Source: Schistosoma haematobium (taxonomy: Eukaryota; Platyhelminthes; Trematoda; Strigeidida; Schistosomatidae). From it: DNA of 64,000 bases. Where the stretch lies: contig NC_067196.1 in the NCBI RefSeq assembly GCF_000699445.3, positions 45,909,806 through 45,973,805 of the forward strand. Reading direction: 5' to 3'. The notes beneath the pieces were generated by a model. That model was not told where the DNA came from. It searched no databases and saw nothing but the letters and a program-made list of their open reading frames with translations. The translations under genes and the position numbers were made by a program. Shown here piece by piece: positions 13,001 to 25,600 of this stretch; the stretch's first letter is position 1, and the number at the start of each line of letters is the position of its first letter.

Positions 13001-16000
13001 CTCAGCAACTGTGATAACTACAGGGGCATCACTCTTCTCTCAATACCGGGAAAAGTCTTCAACAGAGTATTGTTAAACAGGATGAAGGACTGCGTAGACG
13101 TCCAACTTCGTGACCAACAGGCAGGATTCCGTAAGGATAGATCGTGTACAGACCAAATCGCAACTCTACGGATCATTGTGGAACAATCAATTGAATGGAA
13201 TTCATCACTCTACATCAACTTCATTGACTACGAAAAGGCATTTGATAGCGTGGACAGAACAACACTATGGAAACTTCTTCGACACTACGGCGTGCCTCAG
13301 AAGATAGTCAATATCATACAGAACTCATATGATGGATTACACTGCAAAATCGTGCATGGAGGACAGTTGACAAAGTCGTTCAAAGTGAAGACCGGTGTTA
13401 GGCAAGGTTGCTTACTCTCACCCTTTCTCTTTCTCCTGGTGATCGACTGGATCATGAAGACGTCAACGTCTGAAGGAAAGCGCGGGATACAATGGACATC
13501 TAAGATGCAGTTGGATGATCTAGACTTCGCAGATGATCTGGCCCTTCTATCCCAAACGCAACAACAGATGCAGGAGAAGACAAACAGTGTGGCAGCAGCC
13601 TCAGCAGCAATAGGTCTCAATATACACAAAGGGAAAAGCAGCATTCTCCGATACAACACAGAATGCACCAATCCAATCACAATTGACGGAGAAGATTTGG
13701 AAGATGTAAAAACCTTTACATATTTGGGCAGCATCATTGATGAACAGGGTGGATCTGATGCAGATGTGAAGGCGCGGATCGGCAAAGCAAGAGCAGCATA
13801 TTTACAACTGAGGAACATCTGGAACTCAAAGCAACTGTCAACCAACACCAAGGTCAGGATTTTCAATACAAATGTCAAGACAGTTCTACTGTATGGGGCA
13901 GAAACCTGGAGAACTACAAAAGCCATCATCCAGAAAATACAGGTGTTTATTAACAATTGTCTACGCAAAATACTTCAGATCCATTGGCCAGACACTATTA
14001 GCAACAACGTACTGTGGGAGAGAACAAACCAGATCCCAGAGGAGGAAGAAATCATGAAGAAGCGCTGGAAGTGGATAGGACACACATTGAGGAAAGCACC
14101 CAACTGCGTCACAAGACAAGCCCTCACATGGAATCCTCAAGGCCAAAGGAAAAGAGGAAGACCAAAGAACACATTACGCCGGGAAATGGAAATAGACATG
14201 AGAAAAATGAACAAGAATTGGAAGGAACTAGAAAAGAAGGCCCAGGATAGAGTGGGTTGGAGAATGCTGGTCAGCGGCCTATGCTCCATTGCGAGTAGCA
14301 GGCGTAAGTAAGTAAGTAAAGTAAGATCAATAACAAACTAAAATATAACCATTTTACGAAGCAATAGTGTTCTTTACTGTCTCACACCAACTCGGCACCC
14401 AAATACTGTGAAACAATTCGATCAAATTTAGACGAAAGTTCTTATAGTCTTCAGTTAGTCAGTCAGTCAGTCAGATACAACGTAGGACCAGGCACATATA
14501 TGCATCGGTCCAGGTTGCCATACCGCTCTTATAGTCTTCTGTTACGTTAAATTAATCTAGTGCAATTAAGAAATGATGGATTACAAAAACATCAATCCAA
14601 CGAATAAATTTGAAAATGAAATTATCCTGGATATACTATTTACATTAAGTAAAGAAGTTGTTGAAAGTTGATTAGGATTGAGAATCGGCTTCGTTCCAGT
14701 TTTATGTTGGTTTTCCCTACAAACATCAATGAAAGCTTCAAGATAACACTAGATGATGACTCAGATATGATGGTAATAAACTAATTTAGAAAGTTGACTC
14801 AGAAGTTTCCGCTCGACGCCTCCAAAATAAGAAATCATATAAATATTTATAAGTAGAAATGTTTCAATGTCAAGAAATGTGATGAAATAGTCCCCAGTAG
14901 TCGGTGCTATTCAGTATCACTTAAAATAACGTTGGTACATAAGTTATGGTGGCCTAGTGAACCAATAGAATTATTTAATAGTTGAATTCATGAATCAACT
15001 AAAGCTAGACCACCATGGAAAATCTGGAAGCACTGGACGACCGCTTCATCCTAGTATGGGACTTTGAGGTATATTAACATATAATAAACGCAAGTTAATA
15101 ACTAGGTTATTGGAATGTGTGAGAATAGCAGTGCACAAATTGAAAGTATCATAAACCCAGATATGAATCAAAAATATCGCACCCAATAATCTTGTAGTTA
15201 ACTTATCTGCATTAACGAAATAAATTGTCATCAGTATAGTCGCCTTCATACACGAAATGTTATATGCATCTACTGCGAAAGATTAAACGCAATGCATGAA
15301 TCGGTGCAACGGTGAGAACTACAGAGGCATCACACTACTGTCAGTACCAGGAAAGGTTTTTAACAGGGTGCGATATCGATAGTTCCTGGGTTGGAATCGC
15401 GCGGGCGAGATCGTGGATGCGCACTGCTGAGGAGTCCCTTACTAGGATGAAACGGTCGTCCAGTGCTTCCAGGTTTTCCATGGTGGTCTAGCATTAATTA
15501 AATCATGAACTCAGCTATTAAATTACTAAAATCTTCACAAAAGACACTTCTGATAATAATAGAATTACATAAAATGAATTTTCAAACTGATAATCCGTTT
15601 ATATGACTTAACCGGGTGAGTGCAAACATTTACAATAGGAAATGAGAGTTTTTATTTATACACTAAACATCTAAATAAAGTAGTAGAACTGAGTTACTTG
15701 TCAGTCAACAACCTAATTATTAAAATAAAAGTGGTCATTCAATGTTCCCCGTCATAACACCATGATCATCGTTACACGGGAAAACCAGCAAAGCAATAAG
15801 TAGGACAGCTTAGGTGAAAGTCATAACTAAAAATGGGAGAGTAGATTTATACAGAAAATATTGTAAACTACATTTGAAAAGTGTTGAAAAAAGAACAGTG
15901 AACTTTTCAATTTTAACGAACGAGTAATATACTTAATTAATGAGTGAACAAAACTGAATATGATCATCAGTCGTATACAACGTAGGACCAGGTACATAAA

Positions 16001-19000
16001 AGCACGCACTGTGTTCTGAAATCAAACGAATGGTAAATATTTGGTCAATGTAACCACGACCAGGCCTGAAGTCAGACTGATTTTCCCGTGTTTGTAGTTC
16101 ACAAGTCTTTGTTGGGCACTCGATAATTATTGAGGCTAGTACTTTAGATCCTATGTTATTTATTTATATATTTGAACACATAAATATTGGTACAAGAGAG
16201 CGCCAATATATATGCGCCACAGAAAACAATGAGAACTTAAAGAGAAGAAAAAAGGAAAAAATTAAGGAGCGTAAAAAAAGAGAACAATAACGAAGAGATT
16301 GGTGTAAGGTAGTGTAATAATAATAATAGTAATAATGGGGGAACGGAAAGGTACAATCAGAAGAAATCTTTCAGTTAAGGAAGATACAACCGCCTTTTAC
16401 GAATAAAGTAAAAGGTTACATCAGGATCGCCACTGGCTTCTATTCTGAGCCATATCTGATAACGTCTCTAGCCACTGTGTCGCACCATCTCTCGGACTCC
16501 AGCCGGGGAGCCGTGAAGGACCGACACAAGCCAGTCCTTTGCGGCTTTCTTTCATACCACGACACCATGTCATACACTGACCACCTCTCCGCTTTTTCCA
16601 ACCAGTCCCAGAGTCGGCAAATAATGCACGACGTGGAATTCTCTGGGACGACATTCGTAGAACATGTCCAAGCCAGCGAAGTCGGTGTTTCAAGATGGTG
16701 ACACCAATTGCATTATCATCTCTGAGCCCGAACACACGATGCCGAACCTCTGCATTACTAATATGGTGTTGCCACTGGATGTCAGCAATCCTTCAGAAAC
16801 AACGATGATCGAACACAGAGGGTCGTCTAACGTCCTCAACTCGGAGAGGCCAGGTTTCACAAGCATAGAGCAGAACTGCTCTCACCGACGCGTTGTAAAT
16901 CCGACATTTTACAGCCAGACTGACATCACGAAGGCGCCAAAGATGGCCCAGATTGGCATAAGCCGCTCTGGCTTTCATTATACGTGCGTTGTTCTCATCA
17001 CTCACACCCCCACCAGCACTTATGCAGCTACCCAGATACACGAACTTCTCAACTACGTCTATCTGCTCACCATCCAGGGTGAGTACAGGATTGGAATCCT
17101 GCCAGTCCTGTAGAAGTACTTTGCACTTCGAAGGTGCAAAGCACATACCATACCTACGGACACTGGTTGCCAACTGATTAAGTGCGGATTGCATGCCTTG
17201 GGCATTATCGCACAGTAAGACAATATCGTCCGCATACTCAAGGTCGAGAAGTCTTTCTCCAGGCAACAGATCCACATCGCCGTTACTTACATCCATCAGA
17301 GCTGTTTCCAGAATGTCATCGATGGCAAAGTTGAAGAGGAATGGTGAGATTGGGCAACCCTGCCTAACCCCACTGTTCGAATAGAACAATGGAGAGAGGT
17401 GGTTGTATGCCCTCACTCTGCCTAAGGTGTTTGTATATAGGGCTTTTAGGATGTTAATAAACTTCTCAGGCACACCCTTCTTCAATAGACAATCCCAGAG
17501 AACAGTCCTATCCAACGAATCGAAGGCAGCCCTGATGTCAAGAAACACTACGATTGTTGGCCTTTGATAAGTATGACGGTGTTCTAACATTTGGCTAAGG
17601 GTGAATATATGATCAATACATCCCCGACCAGAACGAAACCCAGCCTGCTCCTCGCGAGTCAATGTTTCTCAGGTTTTGAACAACCTACGAAGTATGACGG
17701 AAGCCAATAGCTTGGACGCAATCGGAAGTAGACTTATCCCCCGATAGTTGTTACAGGAACAACGTGAACCCTTTCTAAAGATAGGGACAACTATCGACTC
17801 ATTCCATCACGTTGGTACACTCTCTAGCTCCCAGAACTTTGTAAACAACGTCGTCAGTTCCTTAGCCAGAAAGTCACCACCATATATAAAAAGAGCCGGA
17901 GGTAAGTCATCTGGGCCAGGTGATTTGTAACTCTTCAAGAGTTGGAGTTCCTTGCGGACTTCCGCCTCATTTGGTGGATCAGTCATCATCGGCCATGGAG
18001 GACAGGACAGTCTGACCGATGTTGCCGGAGCACCAGGCCAGTTGAACTGCCCTTCGAAAAATTCTGACCATCGTCCAAGACGTCGACGGATGTTAGTGAT
18101 TGACATCCCGTCATCCTCGCAGATTGTTTCGCTCACATCAGACTTCTCGCTGCCACTGGCTCGGATGAGTTGGAAGAGCTTCTGGTAATTACCAGATTCA
18201 GCTGCCGCTTCCAGCTCATTAGCACGCTTCGACCACTAGGCTTCTCGGTCCTTACGCAAGCTTTGCCCCATTTCCTTACGTAACAGTCGTAGCTTGTGGT
18301 CAATCTCACGGTCACCCACAGTAGACCGACGGGCTTCGATGAGTTGTAAGGAGCTTGGAGAAACTCGGTGTTTATAAGCGGGACGTTTCGCGAAGCCGCA
18401 GGCGGCTTTACTCGCCATTTTCATGGCGTCATGAAGTTGCAACCAATGCTCATCTATACTTTTTGGTCGAATGGTAGCTAGCTAGCCTAGAAGCCATCTG
18501 GGTTCGATACTTAATTGCAACAGAAGTTGCAACCAGCTTGCTAACATCAATCCGTTCGTGGCGGTCACTTCGTTGGCCACTGAAAAGTAAGGTAAGATTG
18601 GCACAGACCAAGGCATGGTCAGAGTCCAGATAGGTACTCCAAAAGGAGCGGCAGTCTTGTGCACAACCACGCCAGCGGTAGCTGACCGCGATGTGATCAA
18701 TCTAAGTCCAGACTTGGGATGCAGAGGGAGGACGCCAGGTGGCACATCGGCGATGACTGTGCCGAAAGTTAGTGCTAGCCAGAAACAGGTTGTGGTCTGT
18801 GCACAGTTGCAGTAGACGGTCCCCATTATCTGACCTGCGACCAACGAGTCCCCACCGGCCACCTAGACGACTATCTTCTGTGCCTAGACGCCCGACCTGG
18901 GCATTCAAGTCTCCGTCTAGTACTACAACATCTGTCAAACGCACTTTCTGGAGAATAACAGATAACTGGTGGTAAAACTCATCCTTGATTGCATCCGGGC

Positions 19001-19582
19001 TGCAATCTGTCGGCGCATAGGCGGAGATGACGAAAAGACATCGTTTCTCACGCCGATTTCTTCTCACTTTGATGGAACTTTCTAATCTAACAGCACATAA
19101 CCGACTGTTAATGGGGATCCAATCGATTAGTGCTGCCTCAGCTCTGGCGCTTAGTGCGACACCAACGCCAGCAAGACCAGACGAAGATGCCACTGTGTCC
19201 CCGGATAATCGCACGTAAAACAAGCTTTTCGAAGCGACAGATGGAGAGCGAATTTGTGGTACTTCACCAGAATCTTGAATACGGGTCTCGGCTAGACAGC
19301 AAACATCGATATTAAGACTTTCTAAAGACATAGCCAGCCCTATCCGTTGTCCAACCTGCATAAGTGTGCGAACGTTGAAGGCAGCCAGTTTGAATGGTGC
19401 ACGTGGTTTCAGAAAAACTGCTTTAGTACTTATATTCGGTGGGAACATACAATTTTCAACCGTAAAGTGACTCAAGAACGTTTATATAGAGTCGAATTTC
19501 CACCATAGACGAGTTGCTCTATAAGTCGAAAAAATAAGTATAGACAGAGTAGGAAGAAAAGAGGGTGGATAATGATGTAGTA

Positions 19583-19667
<85 letters not shown>

Positions 19668-22600
19668 GCAATAGTAATAACAATAATAGTAATAATAATA
19701 ATAATAATAATTTAAATCATTTAATTATTAGTTGAAGACAGAAAAGTAGTTTCCATAAGTATAGACAGTTCATCAATTGTGTGTGGGCTGTGATACTGCC
19801 CGGGTGCCCAGACCGAAGCAGGTGGTTTTCTTAGGGGGGCACACCCCGAGCCTTTGACCTAAAGGTCTAACCCACAAGGCAGTGGAACATCGTAAGGACA
19901 TGCATTCCCATGGTAGCCGGTGACCAACAATTGTTTCATACGCCGTTTGTTCCTGCAGGATACTGGAGCCCATGTGCACCATTGGTTTGGTTTGGGATCC
20001 GGTTAAAGCGCCGGACATTCGCTTTTCGTCCTCTCAATTTCGTAAACAACACCTCTACCACGAGAAAACAGTGAGTTATTATTGCTGATAAAACTACCCG
20101 ACAAGATGATTGACTGAATATCCATAACGAAGTGAAAAAAATTCAATCAAAAATAATCAACTTAATTCAATATTATCGTTGATTGCTAAATACTTGATGA
20201 ATTAGTGTAAATTCAGACAATAAGTGAAAACAGGAATAAGTAGATGGAAAAACAGTTAAACTGAACAACCAATCACGTACCAGCTGAGAAAATGTTTGTT
20301 TACATTTTTTCGTTTCTAGTTAACTCCCTTAGTAATTAAGCATTAATGAAAAATTGCATGTTTTCAAAAATCATTTTATTATTCACTGAATGTAAAATAA
20401 TTCTAATAAAAATAACTAAGGACACATGATGTTAATGTCGACAAATAATCTTCATAGAAATACGATCACGAAAGCATTTTTTTATCGAACTGGATTGTGA
20501 AGCGTTATGTATAAAGGTAGTCTTGAAAGAATGACATCTTAAAATAAAAGTCAGTAGTGAATAGATATTATTACGATTCCGGTTGTTCATACATAAATCC
20601 ATAAATTTTAGTGGATATCAGTCAGCTACAACGTAGGACCAGGCACACATATGCATCAGTCCAAGTTGCCATACCTCATTAGCACAACAAAATGTACGCC
20701 GAATTCATAGAAGTAGTTGCTTCAATGGTAGTGACAAATATAAAAAATTGCATGTAAAGATATGGTACAGGATGAAAGAATTAATTGGTACAAAGAAAGG
20801 TATGAAGCAACTTTAATCTTATGGTTTAAGGGAAGACAGAGTGTATACACCTACGCCATTGTGATCGATCCTGAACCATGTCACCCAGAGTCTCCAAACA
20901 TTCGTTACGATAGTCACGCGGACCCCAACCAAGTAGTCTGCATCTACCAACATGGCTAAGACGAGGAGTTGGTGACTTCAAGCTCTGATGCCACGTTTTG
21001 GTTTGGCTGCCCCTAACTTTCTTCTAGCCGTCTCCAACATTAGTCAGCATTGTGCGCCGTGGTAATTGGTGGTTGGACATGTGCAATACGTCACCCAACC
21101 ATCTCAGTCGATGAAGATTCATAACCTCATCAACTGATTTACCATCATTCCCTAATACCCTGCGTCTAATCTGACTATTACTTACCCAGTGATCCCAACA
21201 GACCCAAGTAATATTTCTAAGGCATCTGTAATCAAATACCTGTAGCTTACGAATATCTTCTGCTCTTAGTGGCCATGTTTGCCAGCCGTAAAGTAGAATA
21301 GAACGGACTGCCGCGCAGTATACTCGTCCTTTTATTGATAGACTGATATCTCGCCTTCGCCAAAGGTGACGTAAGTTGGCAAAAGCCAATCGAGCTTTTC
21401 GAATCCGTGCTGAGATTTCGTCCGATACCAACCCATTAGGGCTGATCAGACTTCCAAGTTAAGTAAAGTTGTCAACGCGTTCGACTACTTCACTCCCTAT
21501 CCTTAGTTCGGGTGTTGACTCAGACCAGTCCTGAAGCAACAACTTGCATTTAGAGTGAGAGAAGTGCATTCCAAACATTCTGGCATTGTTGCTCAGTGCT
21601 ACCGAAAGACTCAGCATTTTATCAGCGTCTTCACCAAACAGGACTATGTCATCCGCGTATTCTAAGTCGATAAGTGGACCTCCTGGAAGAAGATCAACAC
21701 CCGAGAATTCAGTAGACGAGAATGTTATTTCCATCAATAAGTCTATGATGAAGTTAAACAAAATGGAGAAAGTGGACAGCCTTGACGGACACCACTTGAG
21801 GTTGCAAAAGCAGATGAAAGTTCGCCATAAGCTCTGACTCGACTAGTAGTGTTCGAGTAAAGAGCCTTCACAAGGTTTATGTACTTCTGTGGTGCACTTT
21901 TCGATGACAGACACTGCCACAGAATCTCGCGGTCTACCGAGTCAAATGCTGCTTTTAAATCAAGAAAGACCACCATTGTCGGACGCCGATAAGTATGTCT
22001 GTGTTCTAGAACCTGACGAATGGTGAATATGTGGTCGATGCAGCCACGACCAGGTCTGAAGCCAGCTTGATTCTCTCGTGTTTGCAGTTCACGAGTCCTA
22101 GTTAAGCGTCTGATAATTATCGAGGCTAGTATTTTAGATACTATATTAGTTAAACTAATCCCTCTATGGTTGTCACAGGATGATTTTGACCCTCTCTTAT
22201 ATATTGGGACGATAAGTGATTGTGACCAGTCAGATGGGATAACGTCTAACTCCCAGATCTTAGTTAAAATATTCGTCAACCTAGTCGCTAAACTTGGACC
22301 ACCATCTTTAAAGACCTCTGGAGACAATCCATCTGCCCTTCCTCGTTTCAGATTAACTATAGCCTTTTGAACTTCTGCTAGAGTTGGGGAACCTACTTCA
22401 ATGCTCCATTCACACTGTCTGGGAATGGAGGGTAGTTGTAGAGTAGCTGAAGGCCAGTTGAACTGTTCTCTGAAATGTTCCGCCCATCGTTCTAAACGTC
22501 TGGACTGGGAGCAGATGAGTATCGTCTTTTTCCGAAATAGTCTGACTTACACTTGACTTATTAATTCCAGTTTCTTTTATTAGTCTGTAGAGCTGTCTTG

Positions 22601-25600
22601 TGTTCCCTATAGTCGCCGCCTTTTCCATCTCTTTTGCTTTCGTTGCCCACCACTGCTCACGGTCGTTCCTTAGACTTTTGGTTAACCTAGATCTAATTTG
22701 TTGTTGCTCTTCATCGTGTTCAGAGCCTGATGGGATGAGTTTACGAGAATCCATCAGTGCAATAGACCTTGAGGAAATCCATTGGTTCTTTGTAACCCTG
22801 TGGTTTAAACCACTGATAGATGTCACTGTTGTTTCCACAGCTGTTTGTAAATCTTTCCAAGCGGCATCTGGGTCAGCCTCGTTGTTCTCGATGATTGTTG
22901 AGGCTAGTATTTTAGGTGCTATTTTAGTCAAACTAATCCCTCTATGATTACCACAGGATGATTTTGACCCCTTCTTTAATATTGGGGCAGATGGGATTCA
23001 TGGGATGGATATTCAAAACACCAACTTTACTTACAGCTAAAATGTCAACAAATTTCATACCTTTCATTTTTTTCCAATAAAACAAGAACAGTATAAATGA
23101 AATAGTAGGAATTTGTTCATTATGTGGATTCTTTTTAAAAGTTTGAAGTCTAAAACATCGATATCAATTTTTCGAAAAACGGTATGTGGACACTTTATTA
23201 ATGTTCATACAAAAAGTATCAATAAAAAACAATAATATAGAAATAGGAAAATTGAAGGTAAAAGATGTAAAAGCAGTTGAATGGGTCATTTGTTATACTG
23301 TTGAAACGGACAATAGTGACTATAAATAATACACCTTTACTAGGAAACGATTATGTATTGTTAAAACTACTAAAAATAAGGTTATTGATAACTTAACGAG
23401 CACTAATCAAAATACGATAAATGCAGTGCATCTGTTAATGGTTTAAACTATTTTTCTAGTTAGCCTTTTTGCTTCATATACACAAGGAGTTGCATTGATG
23501 CTATCCAAACAAACACAGAATGCACTTATAGGATGGGAATCTCATGGACCCAGGATCCTCAAAACCTTCTTCAAAACAAAGAACGAAAGAATCACGATGA
23601 ATGTTATCAAATGTTATACACCCGCCAATGATAACAATGACGACGATAAAGATCAGTTCTACGAGAGGCTTCAATCGATCATAGTGAAGGGCTCAGAAAA
23701 GGACCTGACCATACTGACGGAAGGCCTAAACGCCAAAGTTGGAATGGACAACACCAGGTACGGAAATATCATGGGACGACATGGACTGAGAGAGAGAAAC
23801 GAGAATGGTGAGAGATTTGCAAACCTATGTGCATTCAACAAATTGGTCATTGGTGGCACAAGGTTCTCGCAAAAACGCATGCACAAAGCCACACGGATTT
23901 CACCGGGTCACACTACACAGAACCAAATCGACCATATCTGCACCAATAAAAAGTTAAGAAGGACGACGAAGGACGTGAGAACCAAGAAAGGAGCTGATAT
24001 ATCACCAGACCATCATTTGCTGGCCGCCAAGATGAAACCGAAACTCAAGAAGCACTGGACAGCGGAGTGGACAACACTACAAAAGTTTAATACGACGTTT
24101 CTTCGGGATACCGACAGACTCAACAAATCCAAGATGTCCCTCAGCAATAGGTTCCAAGCCTTTCACGGTCTAATTAATGGAGAGGGAACTACCATAGCGA
24201 ACAGCTGGAAGGGGGTCAAGGAGGCAGCCACTTCAAAATGTCATGAGGTTCTGGGCCACAAGAAGCACCATCACAGGTAATGGATCACAGTTAATACACT
24301 GGATAAGATTCAAGAAAGGAGGAACAAGAAAGCAGCAATCAATATCAGCCGAACAAGAGCAGAGAAAGCCAAGTCACAAGCTGAATACACAAAAGGAAAC
24401 AAGCAAGTAAAGAGAAGCATCAGAGCCGACAAACGTAAATATATGGAGGATTTAGCAATGACGGCGGAAAAGGGTGCAAGAGAAGGAAACATGAGACGAT
24501 TGTATGACACAACAATGAAACTCGCTGGAAATTATCGTAAACCAGAACGACCAGTGAAAAGCAGGGAAGGTAATATAATCACCAACATTGAAGAACAGTG
24601 AAACACGTGAGTAGAGCACTTTAAGGAACACTTGAGTCGACCAGCCCCACTGAACCCGCCCAACATCGATGCAACACCTACGGACTCCCCAATCAATGTT
24701 GCCCCACCAACAATTGAAACCAACATGACGATCAGACAAATCGAGAACGGAAAAGTAGCGGTACCAGACAGACGTGGCAGTAACTGCAAGTATGCTTCAC
24801 GTTCTGTTCAACAAGATTTGGGAGGAAGAACAAGTGTCGATGGACTGGAAAGAAGGGCACCTTATCAAGATGCCAACGGAAGGAAATCTGTACAAGTGTG
24901 AAAACTACAGAGGCATCACACTACTGTCAGTACCAGGAAAGGTTTCTAACAGGGTGTTGCTAAACCAAATGAAAGACTCAGTAGACACCCAACTTCGAGA
25001 TCGACAGGCTGGATTTCGTACGGATCGATCGTGCACAGACCAAATCGTGACACTACTGATCATCGTTGAGTCAGGCAAGGTTGCTTACTCTCACCCTTCC
25101 TCTTTCTCCTGGTGATCGACTGGATTATGAAGACGTCAACATGTAGGGGAAGCATGGGATATAGTGAACAACTAGGATACAGCTGGACTGTTTAGACTTC
25201 GAAGATGGTCTGGCTCTTATATCGCACACTCAACAAAAAAAACAGGAGGACACGACCAGTGCAACAGCAGTAGGTCTCAACATACACAAAGGGAAAAGCA
25301 AGATTCTCCGATACAACACAGCATGCAACAATCGAATCACACTTGACGGAGAAGCTTTGGAAGATGTAAAAACCTTTACATATTTGGGCAGCATCATTGA
25401 TGAACAGGGTGGATCTGATGCAGATGTGAAGGCGCGGATCGGCAAAGCAAGAGCAGCATATTTACAACTGAGGAACATCTGGAACTCAAAGCAACTGTCA
25501 ACCAACACCAAGGTCAGGATTTTCAATACAAATGTCAAGACAGTTCTACTGTATGGGGCAGAAACCTGGAGAACTACAAAAGCCATCATCCAGAAAATAC

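Larger units (their letters stand above)
16157..20045 (-). mobile_element. Family B (SR3/Perere-like) non-LTR retrotransposon, near full length, decayed
   Basis: Read on the minus strand: a GC-rich leader (about 20045-19740), a (TAA)n expansion, an APE endonuclease frame (19475-18702), a linker in several broken frames (18862-18133), RT (18136-16793), a C-terminal segment (16735-16421), and a 3' end of A/T-rich repeats (TATTTATGTGTTCAAATATA). The order matches the RTE-like schistosome elements of the SR3/Perere type. At least five frame breaks show it is inactive. It lies inside GCP60-like intron 5 in the same strand sense as the gene. Confidence 0.88.
20623..25480. repeat. 4.85-kb composite duplication, copy 1
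   Basis: Matches 50646-55502 with roughly ten differences that I could find. The block holds a minus-strand family C element (3' end at the left border), about 0.5 kb of unassigned DNA and a plus-strand 5'-truncated family A fragment. In this copy the family A part continues to its natural 3' end near 25970; in copy 2 it stops at 55502. Confidence 0.9.

Noticed and set aside
13297..13968. 223-codon minus-strand frame under the intact family A ORF
   Set aside because: Antisense shadow of RT; recurs in every family A copy only because the coding strand is conserved.
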